Source of the DNA: Antedon bifida
Lineage: Eukaryota > Echinodermata > Crinoidea > Comatulida > Antedonidae
Assembly (NCBI GenBank): GCA_963402885.1
Contig: OY727100.1
Location: 5,753,501 to 5,817,500 of the forward strand
DNA length: 64,000 nucleotides
Direction of reading: 5' to 3'
Shown: piece by piece, positions 24,801 through 36,500 of the stretch
Layout of the letters: every line of letters starts with the position of its first letter
Position numbering within the stretch: the first letter of the stretch is position 1
Position numbers and translations under genes: made by a program
The notes under the pieces: model-generated
The model's database searches: none
The model's input: the letters and a program-made list of their open reading frames with translations, nothing else
Told to the model about the DNA's origin: nothing

Positions 24801-25730
24801 GTTATGCCTACCAATATTAGTATTAATTGTTTATGTAACTATTTTGTCTAATTGCATTGAATTTGTGTATAGGCCAATGGCATTAATGTTTTTCTCAAAG
24901 TAAATTAGCCTGAAAATGCCATATTTAGACACATAATTCATTGATTTCTGATATTCTGTACTTGTGTATGCATTACTAAAATAGTAGTTATTTTATTACT
25001 TTTATAATGTATGTATAAACATTTATTCATTTTTTTTTACATTTTTAAATTTAAAAATTATTAAAATACCTATCTACCTTTCTGTTATTGTTACTATTAT
25101 AATATTTTTTGAGGCAGATTGATTTCAATAAAAAAAATTTAAAACAATTAATTTGACTTATACTGTACTATGTTAGTTCAGGAGATGAAGTGTGTGTGGG
25201 CAGAATCTGGTGTGTTGGTGATGTGAGGTGTATTTTTGTCACTTTAAGACCTAAATTAGATGTTTTCTGAAGAAAAGAAGTAAGCGGATAGGCTTTCAAA
25301 CAACTTCAAGAAGATTCACACAGAAATAATTACTTCCCAATAAAATAGTATGTAACAGTTTATATTACAGTACGTTGAATAAACTCGAGCGGAAAAATAA
25401 CACACATAAAAAAACATTCATTTTCTTGTCGAAAAGCGCCCTCTCTAGTTTTCTATTAATTTATTAATAATTATTATTAATTAATGAGTAATATAAACAT
25501 ATTTTTAACATTTAATGCTTGAAGCTGATTCTACTCATAACAAAGTTTCATACCTCCAAATTTCATGAACGTATTCAAAGCACTTCAATAAATATCACAT
25601 TGAACATTAAAAATTAGGGTTATGATAGAATTTTGCTTAAAAACATATACAAAAAACATCGATAAAAAATACTTTTCGAATTTAAAAACATTTGAAACTT
25701 TTTTAATATGTTCAATATAGGTTGCTCTAT
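21838..25730 (+). repeat. Left arm of the 8.35-kb palindrome
   Basis: It pairs with 25905-30189 in inverse orientation. Landmarks are the GTCGACAGTC terminus, the GTACGGGTTGACC-type minisatellite (22230-22935), a B-box-like GGGTTCAAATCTGG at about 23030, and the innermost TATAGGTTGCTC at 25717-25728. It has about 55 bp near 23076-23130 that the other arm lacks. It lacks the minisatellite block that the right arm has at 29594-29715, so the joint near 22370 is the empty site. Confidence 0.9.
22230..22935 (+). repeat. Degenerate GTACGGGTTGACC/GTACGAGTTGGCC minisatellite, left arm
   Basis: Irregular tandem and inverted copies of a motif of about 13-17 bp: (G)GGTACGRGTTGRCC and its complement GGYCAACYCGTACCC. 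Both orientations occur within one array. The matching array in the other arm is at about 28895-29350. Confidence 0.8.
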
Positions 25731-28700
25731 TCACAGAAACAAAATTTCATTCATGAACGTTTTTTTTTCGTTGTTTTTTCAAAATCGTTATTAGGTTTAA
25801 AAAATGCGTTGGAGTTGTATGATCTTTCATAAGTGTACATTTTGTAAAAACGTAAATTTAAAAAATCAGTGATATGGCTCGATATTTATTTATTTTTTGC
25901 AATATGGATGGAGCAACCTATATTGAACATTTCTACCAAGTATCAAATGTTTTTGAATACGAAAAATATTTTTTATCGATGTTTTTTGTATATGTTTTTA
26001 AGCAAAATTCTATCATAACCCTAATTTTTAATGTTCAATGTGATATTTATTGAAGTGCTTTGAATACGTTGATGAAATTTGGAGGTATGAAACTTTGTTA
26101 GGAGTAGAATAAGCTTCAAGCAATAAATGTTAAAAATATGTTTATATTACTCATTAATTAATAATAATTATTAATAAATTAATAGAAAACTAGAGAGGGC
26201 GCTTTTCGACAAGAAAATGAATGTTTTTTTATGTGTGTTATTTTTCCGCTCGAGTTTATTCAATGTACTGTAATATACACTGTTACATACTATTTTATTT
26301 GGAAGTAATTATTTATGTGTGAATCTTCTTGAAGTTGTTTGAAAGCCTATCCTATTACTTCTTTTCTTCAGAAAACATCTAATTTAGGACTTAAAGTGAC
26401 AAAAATACACCTCACATCACCAACCTCCAACACACCGGATTCTGCCCACACACACTTCATCTTCTGAACTAACATAGTACACTATAAGTCAAATTAATTG
26501 TTTTAAATTTTTTTTATTGAAATCAATCTGCCTCAAAAAATATTATAATAGTAACAATAACAGAAAGGAGATAGGTATTTTAATAATTTTTAAATTAAAA
26601 AATGTAAAAAAAAAAATGAATAAATGTTTATACATACATTATAAAAGTAATAAAATAACTACTATTTTAGTAATGCATACACAAGTACAGAATATCAGAA
26701 ATCAATGAATTATGTGTCTAAATATGGCATTATTAGGCTAATTTGCTTTGAGAAAAACATTAATGCCATTGGCCTATACAAAAATCTAATGGAATTAGAC
26801 AAAATAGTTACATAAACAATTAATACTAATATTGGTAGGCATAAAATAATAGTGTATATAAACTTTCCTTAAATATAAACAGTATAGGGCCTTACCAATT
26901 TATTTAATACATAATATATGAACTATATTACCACAAAATAAATATAAATGAATTTATAAGGACATGATGATTATCAAAAATAGTCAATATAATTTAATAT
27001 TATGTTCATATTATTATAATTATTATATCATAAAGATTTTCAAAAACATAGTTTGGTAACATTTATTTTCTGTTAGATATCAGACCTTTAATATTTGGAA
27101 ATAACCTATAATAACTATAAAACATTCTTCTTTTCAACGCAGTATGCATATGTAGATACAGTACACCTATAGTGTAAGAACACAATTTCAATAATTTCTT
27201 TGTTAGTTATCAACCTAGGGGTTAAGTTATTAGGAAAACATTGGTTTATTTTTTATATAAATTATATGTACAGAAATTCGTTTTTCTAGCCTCAGATCAT
27301 TCCTGAAGTTAGACATAAATCACCCAAATTAGTATTAAGTAATGGATATTAGATGAAGTACAGTACAAATACATGTTTCAGGAGGATACTTTATGTTAAA
27401 GGATGATAATTAGTTTAAATTTTACCCCGGTGGAATTTATTCAATTACCAGGTTGAAGTATGGTGGAAGCACTATTATATAGCAGAATAATGTAGAACAC
27501 AGTCAGTTCTAACAAGGTTAGAGGTGTGCCACAATTTGACTTTTTCAATAGTAAACTCATTACCAGCATTATAAATACAATTTTAAAAAGATGAGAATGC
27601 AAGTAAATATTAGATTCTTAGTCCTCATTATGCACAATGATTTTCTACTATCACATATTAAAATATAAAACAATCATATAGCCTTTAATGAATTTACATG
27701 GAGGTCTATCCAAATAAATTTAAATAAAAGGATCGTAATATGTCTTTGTCTCCAATTCGTGGAAAATGAAGTTAGGATTCCATCATTTCAACAATAAAAA
27801 ATATTTAAAATATCCTGCCAGTTTGCGTTCAAGAGTACAACCTGCTTAGTTTTTAATACGAGTACTGCTTTCTCTACACATAACTTTTCTGAAAAAAAAA
27901 AAAATCTCTGTAATAATTACTTTAATTACTGTAATAATCTAGGCGTAGATTATGTTGACCGGGCCAGTGACAGGACGATCGACTGTACTACCATAAGTCC
28001 TCTAGGTGGATACAATTTATTTCTTGTCTACAAAGTGTACAGTAGTATGCTAATTAGGTAGTTGGAGTAGTTTAGAGAGATACATCTATTTATAAGAGAG
28101 TACTGTATTTATCAAACTATCTGTGTTGGCCACCTTTGTATTTTTAGATATAATACCAATAGGTACCATGTATTGGGATGCAATTTAACAGTTATGAATA
28201 AAAAGCTGTGAAATATAAAATTATTAATTGAAAAAGAAAATTTAGGGTGATCATCCCAGTATTTAAAGTCTAAATTTGATACAACAATAGGCATAAACGA
28301 TTTTTAAATTAACATGTATAAAAGCAAATTGAAAGCCCTACATACTCTGTATTTGGAGGAAATAAGCATAAGAGCAAATAAAGTCTTGACCACAGGGTGT
28401 AATTCACTATTTTAAATCAGTAGTATGGCTGTACTTATGTGTTGGACCATACTGTAATGTGGTCCAGGTTGACGGGCCAGGAATGATGGTAGTACCAGTA
28501 TACCGTGTACTGTAGTTTAGCCTCAAGAAAATACTGATGATTCAGTATGATAATTTGTGCTGTGAAAGACAAAATTGTTGAATTGTGAAGAAAATATTGT
28601 AAAATATAACAAGGAAATTATAGTTTTATACTATAGTATAATTAAGGGGTAACCGTATATGATATAATAATAATAATAAATGCAATGGCAATTACTAATA

Positions 28701-28894
28701 TTATGTATACAATATTACAGTTAAATTCATATATTATTTTATTATGATAAGGAAATCTGTTTTAGAATGACAAAAAGCCGTCCCAACCCAGATTTGAACC
28801 AAGCTATCAATAAAGCTATAAACAGAATACCATTATTGTAGCCGGACTTGGTAGCGTAGACCTACTCTACTAGGCCTAGTAAGATTAGCAAGAA

Positions 28895-29350
28895 GGATAC
28901 AGGTCAACCCGTACCCATGCCAACTCGTACCCAACATTTTGGCTCACTCATACCCTCATGGGCTGGCTCGTACTCATCATGGGCTGGCCCGTACCTATGT
29001 TTAATGCTATTAAAAGTATATTTATATTCATTAAAAAGATTCATTCGGTTGGTATTCCAAATAAAATATAATAGTTAATTATATCTCAACAGTAACAGTA
29101 ATAGTAATGGTAAATAAAATAATCGTTATTTACTAATATTACTATTACGGTTGAGATATAATTAACTATTATATTTTATATTTATATTACATATGGGTTA
29201 GCCCAGGGTACGAGTTGACCAATTATTTGGGTACGAGTTAGCTAAGTTGGATGGCATGGGTACGGGTTTACCAGCACCCTAGCTAGAAGAATACGGATAC
29301 GGGTCAACATGTACCAATTCCAACCCGGGCGTACCCATCATGGATGGGCT
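28895..29350 (-). repeat. Degenerate GTACGGGTTGACC minisatellite, right arm
   Basis: Counterpart of 22230-22935 in inverse orientation, interrupted by the hairpin insertion near 29030-29190. Confidence 0.8.
29063..29177. repeat. Nested hairpin insertion with perfect 28-bp arms
   Basis: Arms at 29063-29090 and 29150-29177 are exact reverse complements (AAAATATAATAGTTAATTAT and onward). The surrounding insertion carries the direct repeat TATATTTATATT on both sides and is absent from the left palindrome arm, where the sequence runs straight through near 22800. Confidence 0.8.
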
Positions 29351-29593
29351 AGAATACTACTTACAGGTTAGGTTAGCCTAGCTTGGCTAACCCACCTCAC
29401 CTCTCACATTTCCTGAAAAATAGGCCGAAAACGCGACCGAAATTACTACTCGAGCCCTAGGCCTACTTAATTTAAAATGAACTCTAGGCTAGGCCTAGCT
29501 AGTAGTAGTAGTGATGCGTAGTAGGCTAACACCGCTGGCTCTACGAGACCTTTTAATGCTCATATGATGGCTTTTTTTTGGGCGTACCCAATG

Positions 29594-29715
29594 CGATGGG
29601 GCGACTTTGTATTGGGCGACTTTGCGATGGGGCGACTTTGCGATGGGGCGACTTTGCGATGGGGCGACTTTGCGATGGGGCGACTTTGCGATGGGGCGAC
29701 TTGACTGGATTCCTG
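29594..29715. mobile_element. 122-bp mobile minisatellite block inside the right arm
   Basis: Tandem 16-bp units GCGATGGGGCGACTTT occupy 29594-29702, ending in GCGACTTGACTGGATTCCTG. The other arm shows the uninterrupted site at about 22370 (CCCAATG joined directly to TAGGCCTATGCC). Its beginning (GCGATGGGGCGACTTTRTAT) and its end match those of the large array at 7310-7995. Confidence 0.8.
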
Positions 29716-31054
29716 TAGGCCTATGCCTTCTAGGCCAGATTTCCCATTCCCGCAGACCTATAGCCTATGTTCTTCTAGTAAGGCTAGTGGTTGTACCCTG
29801 GTCGACTCGTACCATGCCAACTCATACTTAACCTGAGTGTAGTAGGCCTAGCCTCTACGATATTGAGTATGCCCTGCTAAAAAGGTAGATGAGCTACTAA
29901 ACTAATTACGTAATTCGTATAATCAATAACAATAACTGACTAGAAGGCCAAAAAGCAGAGGAAAACGCCTATCCATTCTTGCATGGCAATACGATAAACC
30001 TGCTACTATTCTGGTTGCCGAGTGGATTTTATATTGAATACACTATTATAACGTTACAAATTGTCTCTAGATAGGAACCTAATGACAGCGATATCGTGTA
30101 TTAAAAGTACTTAATACAGTCAGACAGGTCTCTGGCAGACTGTCGACAGTCTTCCACACTGAGTGTACTAACAGCTACAGAATCGGGTGATTTCTTGATG
30201 AGGTCAGCTCTAACACTTTCAAGAAATTATAATTTTTAATTCCATTTATGTGTCACCCTATTCCATGGTTGCTTTTATGACACCATCAACCCGTTGGCGG
30301 AAAACTGTATCGCTGAATGATTTCATCCACGGGTGAAACATTCTCTTGGGTAATATTTTGACACCTGTCGCATGGAAGGAATACACCAATTTGCTTGAAC
30401 GTGACACGCGCCTACCGATCGATATATTGGTCGTGCGTTGAGTGGTTTTCTGGCATTTTCTCTGTATATTGCCCACCATGAAAGTAATTCAAAGTTGATA
30501 TTCATCAGCGCAACTGAAATAAATACCGCTAGGCCTAAAATGCCCGCTCGGCAAGAATGAATACAATAAACTATATACGAATTAGAAAAATTACCTTGTT
30601 AAAACTTTTCTTTTTTATAGAATCTGAACATGGAGTTTGATTTGTCGCAACACCTGTATGCCTTCCGTTTGTAATAATTGTATAGGCCTATAAACCACAC
30701 AGTATCTACTTCAATAAACATATTTTTCTGTCGCAAATACTTGTTTTCAAAATTGTTACGACTGTATTTTTTTAATTTCAGATTTGTTGATACATATTTA
30801 CCTAATGTGTCATTAGAATTTGAATACATGTACATTTTACCTATAATGGTGAAAGAACATTTTCTCGGTCAATGAGCCGATCCAGTGTTAATTCAGGGCT
30901 ATTTCAGTATGTTTACCACTGATAACTGTTTCCCATTATTTAGCCTATGCCTTTGCAATTAGTCGGTTCGCAAATGTTTTATAGGTTTTTATAACATTTA
31001 AACTCCCATTTCTATTGTATTGCTTATAATCTCGATCTTGTTCTTGTAATTTTT

Positions 31055-31144
31055 AGTCGCGTGCAAACGCGACTCTACAGCTCACTGTGTCGGTCGGTTG
31101 GTTGGTCGGTCGGTAAACATTAACTCAAATTTGAGCACGCGACT
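31055..31144. repeat. 90-bp inverted-repeat element
   Basis: AGTCGCGTGC at 31055-31064 and its exact reverse complement at 31135-31144 enclose a CGGTCGGTTGGTTGG run. The phrase CTTGTTCTTGTA occurs on both sides, about 20 bp out on the left and just downstream on the right. Confidence 0.55.
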
Positions 31145-31560
31145 GCAGCCTATGGCCTTGTTCTTGTATATTGTTGTGTTAATAAAATTGGTTAATTAAC
31201 ATGATGCCAAATGAATGAATGAATATACTGTATACCTTTATAAGTGTTTTAAGTACGCCTTGCCGGTTAATTCAAAGACATCTTTTAGACTGAATTTTAC
31301 TTGACTCAACAAACAATAACAATTAAATAAATGGGATATGAGTCGGGAAATTTCACATCAGCTAAAATATTTTCAAACAATTCGTAGTTAATTAATTCGA
31401 CGTAATTTGTGAACCATTTGATTGGTGAGATTTAACGATCGTAAAGTTTAACCCCACCTCCCCCTCCCCCACTCTTTCCTGTAACAGGCTTTATTACCTT
31501 TTTACCTAGGCATATAACTTACTCAAACATATAGGCCTAACAAGTAGGCATTTCTAATGA

Positions 31561-31767
31561 TTCCAGAACAACATCCACATCGAGTGCAGAACTGCACCAA
31601 CCGAGGGCAAAGATCTGAAGCTCATCATCCGGGATAACAATGACCACGACGAAATATACGCCGATGATTCAGTAATGTACAATTGGGATCTAGAACAACT
31701 TGCTACAATCATAAAACTACTCAATGAAGTCTTCACAATAATACTAAATGATACAAATACGATTAAA
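31561..31767 (+). pseudogene. Fragment of a non-LTR reverse transcriptase (YADD box)
   Basis: An open frame without a start reads RDNNDHDEIYADDSVMYNWD, followed by a DLEQL...LLNEVFT stretch. This is the order around the catalytic YADD box in non-LTR reverse transcriptases. YADD is at 31657-31668. Similarity stops near 31735 and nothing else of the element is present. It is more GC-rich than its surroundings. Confidence 0.65.
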
Positions 31768-33070
31768 TGATGTTGTTATTAAAGTATCATACAACAAAAA
31801 TATTAGATGGACTTTCAAATTTATTTTCTATAGAAGGATCGGGGTCGTGTTACACTATCACAATGACACAATGTCCATGTTACGTCATCATGACGTTAAG
31901 TGTTGTATTCTCTTCATAGTATCTACTTTGGATGAAAGTTGATCTGTTCTTTTCTTAAAATAGACAAAGAGGGATGAAAACAATATCATACTCATGTGAC
32001 TGTTTTGAATCATTTATTAAACATTTACCAACTGTTTCGAATTATGTTTAAAAATGTATATTATAAATATATTATAAACTTACCAACAATTTATATGCAT
32101 ACGTACTCATATACTCATATTATGATGTCATTAAAAAGAATTTATATTTTAATAAAATAGACTATTATACAAGAATACACAAAAATAGACTGCACAATAA
32201 CCTGCTTCGGTAAGGAAACTTTTAGTTACTTATTATAAACTTATGATATTGTAAAAGTTTTTAAACAATAACAGCAACAACAACAACAACAACGGGAAAT
32301 CAGGAACAGACGTCATCGTCTATCACATAATGATTAACCTGCTTAGGCAGTACCTAATCAGATTGGTTAGTTCTTGATAACTTGTTTATGCAATAATAAC
32401 AATGACGAACTTTAGTAAATTGGATATTTCTTAATGGTTGCGTTTAAATTCCTGAATGTGTTTCGTCAGTTTGCACAGTTAAAGAAATCATCTTGTTAGA
32501 ATTACTCATGCGCACCAAGTCAATTTCGTTGCGAACAAAGCCATTTTTTGGTGGTCACAAGAGACCAAAATTCAAGTATTGTACGGCAAGAGGTTGCATC
32601 GGTCGAGTGATGTCGTTAAAACTATCAGATTAGGCGGTTTTTGCTGAAAGCACGGCGTATTCTCTGCTAATTAGTATCCGTATAATTTCAATGAATGTTG
32701 AGTGCAGACAAAATACGTTAGTCCGTAATTTCATGCATTCTGAGATAAAGTATGTTGATGGTAAATAAACAACGTTTGCAATGCAGGCCTATTTTAACAT
32801 ACATTTTGTAAGATATAAAACTTATTTTTAAAAAAGCATTATTACTAATTAGTAGGCATACAAGGCACGTCTCTAATGGTATTTTGATTGTTATGTGACA
32901 ATTGTATTATTGATTTTATTACGGCATCTGCCCTTTGCTAGTAGAAAACTATTATTTAAAAAAATTTTTAAATAGATTATATTAACATGAATAAATCAAC
33001 CTAAACAATATTTAGGCTTACTTTCTTCTCCAAATTAGTTAATATTTGTGTTCAAAACCACACTATTCAC

Positions 33071-33550
33071 CTGTCTAGGTTCTAGACTGTAGGCCTTTCG
33101 ACTTAATATTGGCAAAAAGATAAATGTTTTGGCACACATGGCGTTTCATACGTATATTGCAACTAAGACTAATGCCTTTTTTATTAGCGAATATTATTAT
33201 ATACTATTCGCGCGAATCGAACATTCCTGAGTTACGTATTTTTGCACGTCACAAAAATTAGATGAAAAATAATAACATGCATGCACATTTAAGTTTTTAT
33301 CTTCCAACCTTACGCATGCGTATAAGCTGACGCTTTCGATTCGCGCGAATAAATTTGTCTAGTGGAACCGGCTTAAAAAAGACATTAACTACAAACTTGG
33401 GGCATAACACACCACACTTTTCATTAAAGATTAAAAACGACTTCTCGACATCGAACTTTAGAAAGCTCAACAAGGTTACATGGCTTAGGCCTACACAATT
33501 CACTAGTTGCTTTCTTTATTTAATTTCTTTCACAATAAACTTCCTCCTGT
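33071..33550 (+). repeat. Diverged copy of a dispersed repeat (pair with 15925-16170)
   Basis: It shares ATGGCGTTTCATACGTAT and several flanking landmarks with 15925-16170. It is interrupted by the inverted-repeat element at 33206-33350. Confidence 0.6.
33206..33350. mobile_element. 145-bp MITE with 16-bp perfect inverted ends
   Basis: ATTCGCGCGAATCGAA (33206-33221) and its exact reverse complement (33335-33350) bound a segment lacking in the related copy at 15925-16170. The ends themselves contain the palindrome ATTCGCGCGAAT. The target-site duplication is not clear. Confidence 0.65.
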
Positions 33551-36500
33551 AATGTCCAGTCGTTTTGAAATCAAACAAATAATTCACAAATATAACCTAC
33601 GTAACACAGGCATCCCTTCATTACGGTACTCTACATTCCTCGTGTAAATGTATTTCTGTGTATCTGACCAAAAGTTATGGAACAATATTAATACTAAATT
33701 TTAAAATAGTATATCTCTTCCTGTTTCCGTAAACACATTAAGAGATAGGCCAACTATATTTCTCAATACAGTGAACTTAACTTGTAAGCCGATGTGATTG
33801 TGTTTATTGATTTTCTTTTTTTACGGTTTAGGCCCTATATACTTTTTAAACTTAATTTATGATTTTCTTTAAACTGGTATATCACCTTTTTTTATGGACT
33901 TGAGCCGGTTTGGCATGTACTTTTTCTTTAAATATAGTTATGTTATTCCTTAAATAGAATCTATTTAGTTTGCTTTGTTCTTTTGTTGAAAAATTATGTA
34001 TTAAAAAATCCAGGATTTTCGTCTATGGAGTTCTCATCCAATTTAAAACTAATGAAAATAATACAGAATAACATAACTGTTAAAAAATACTTTTTTGTGG
34101 GTCAATTGGTATTAATAATAATAGGCTCTATGAGTGTCCCGTGCGGGAAAAATATAGATGAACCTGATCGATTAAAATTATATCCAAACAATCAGTATCA
34201 ATGATCAATTTACTTTGTCTAAATTGTGATACATCGAAATGTAACGGTGTATTGACCTTATTTTTTATTCTCTTTTGTGGGGGCGGCCCACATCTATTGC
34301 ACATATGATAAACAATAATAATAACAATAAGATAAACGTTATATCTGTCTATCTATCTATCAATAAATATTTAAGTGATATTACACAGTCAAGATTTATA
34401 TTACAGAGCTAAAACGATATAAAGATTGACATTCAGTATTAAAAATTGAGATTCGGTATAATGATAAAATGGTATATTGCATTATAAGATTGTGCTTTGT
34501 TTGAGTACTTTGATAAAAATGTTATAGTTTTACATTGATAAAGACATTTTGAACATAATAATTGCTTTCATTAATTACATGAGTTATATGATAAAATAAA
34601 CTAATATTTGCAAAGCTAAACCCAAACCAAAGTAAGGGGATACGCGCTCGTCGCTAGCCAGGTTTATTTTTATAGTTCTAGTTTAAGTCCTGGCTAGCAC
34701 CAGTTGTGTCTCGGTCATCCCGGACTCGGGCGCCTCATAGAAAACAATAATATAATAATGGTGGTAAACTAACAATTAATCCGAACTCAAGAAAATATAT
34801 ACGGTACGTTTATGTTTATTCTTATGTGTATTTCTTAATTTAATTTAATTGTATTGATTATTTTTCTTTTTAGATAATTGATTCAAGAAGTTTTTCTTTA
34901 ACGTCATTCCATTGTCTTTCTGCTTTGTTTAGATTACATAAGTATTCATTTGAAATTAAATTTTTTAGTTCTATCTTAAATAAATTCCAAGTGATAATCC
35001 AATCTTACGTTTGCTTGTTTTATATATAATGCAAGATTTGTAAATACTAAATGTAAATAAAGAAATTAGTTGATTAACAAGCGTGTGCTGAGTTCCTATG
35101 GCATGTCTGACCATTCAGGGAAACCTGGCCGTAGTGTTTCATTAGTCGGAATACATTTAACAATCAGTTTTAAAATGTTATATATTAAAAGAAAACAAAA
35201 TTTAAATCATATTTAATTATTGCTAAATATCAATGCCTTGTGTTGGAATTTTATTTTGATGATTTCATTGCATGCTGTGACAAAAATAGATACTCGAATT
35301 AAGAAGAATAGAAGATCAGGTGCATCAGATTCCAGCAATTGAGATATTAAATGAATAATATGCCTATAGTATATAGCACTTCAGTCAAATGACGGCATCA
35401 CCCTAAAGAACAGCTTTAACTCAACATGCACTTCTCGCTACATTGGACGACACAAAACCTGATGAGCAACACTTGATAGTCTGTTCAGTTATTTAGTTAT
35501 GAATAAGGATCATAGAGAAGTCAGTCACGTGGGAATACTACGTTATTATGAATCATAAAACACAAAAATAACTTAATAGTATAAAGCTATTTTGTTTTCG
35601 TTGTTTGTTTGTTACTTAAAAAAATCCACTATCGATTCTTACACATTTAATAGTAGACCTATACAAGAAAGCATTTATGTTTTTGTGAAAATGAAAATTC
35701 AATACGTATATGCGAATGTCAGTAGCCTACATTGCATTCAAGTACATTCTTTAAATCGTATATATTAAAAATATATTGACAAATTGAATAATCATAATAA
35801 TAGTAATGATAATAGTTAACATTTTCGAATAAAAATGTGCCGGCTTGTTTCCACTTGTAGAGTGTTTTGCTCAATGATTTCAGACATTTTGTGAACCGTG
35901 GATTGTAAACATTCATCAATATCGACTCTCAAACGCCTCGTTTATCTTTTGCAACTATTATTCACATTAGAAATAGACAGTTTATGGAAAGCTTGGCCCA
36001 ACCAAGCATTACTTCAGCGACAGATAATAAATGAATTTCGCATACACTCGTGAATGATGTCAAATATTGTTACAGAGGCTGTGTTTCACTAACAGAATTA
36101 ACATTCTGCTTCTAAACTTGATTAGGCGCTGTTAGGTTTTTCTTCTTGGTTAATTATACATAAACGGTGCAGTAAATAACTGGATTAACTAAATTGAAAA
36201 ACAAAATTAATTCTACTTTGGTATACTGGCGATTGCGATATGCGTTTGAGTTCAAATTATGGACATATACATCTGGGCAGGTTATTTGTCGACAACATGA
36301 AATTATTTTGATATGCGATTGTTGAGCCACGAGACACGATACTTCGTAGACTAACGGTTAATTAACTGACCATATGTCAGCCTTTTATTCACTGATACAG
36401 GTTAAAAATATTTCAATTTTAGTTTAAAATTTGAGTGTGATTTAATATAAACGTAATCAGCAACAGTGAATAATAATGATCACCTCACATACATTAGAAA

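Larger units (their letters stand above)
21838..30189. mobile_element. 8.35-kb giant fold-back element with 7-bp target-site duplication
   Basis: The whole interval is one imperfect palindrome: left arm about 21838-25730, spacer about 174 nt, right arm about 25905-30189. The termini are CACCCGATTCTGTAGCTG and its reverse complement. ATTTCTT lies immediately outside both ends (21831-21837 and 30190-30196), so the palindrome was inserted as a unit. The arms differ by point changes and several indels. No open frame longer than about 75 codons occurs inside, so it is non-autonomous. A 7-bp duplication, CA...TG ends and very long arms carrying internal tandem repeats resemble Galileo-type fold-back elements of the P superfamily. 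That placement is inference. Confidence 0.88.
25905..30189 (-). repeat. Right arm of the 8.35-kb palindrome
   Basis: Inverse copy of 21838-25730. It is longer because of private insertions: about 250 bp near 28385-28640, a hairpin element near 29030-29190 and a 122-bp minisatellite block at 29594-29715. Each has a clean counterpart joint in the left arm, so they post-date formation of the palindrome. Confidence 0.9.

Noticed and set aside
21838..30189. Palindrome as an assembly artefact (haplotypes joined head to head)
   Set aside because: The arms differ by many indels with private insertions, and a 7-bp duplication borders the whole unit. Long reads would still be the final test.
30258..30505. 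Overlapping 73- and 60-aa minus-strand frames beside the fold-back element as an exon
   Set aside because: More GC-rich than the surroundings, but two frames compete, no domain is recognised and no splice context favours either.
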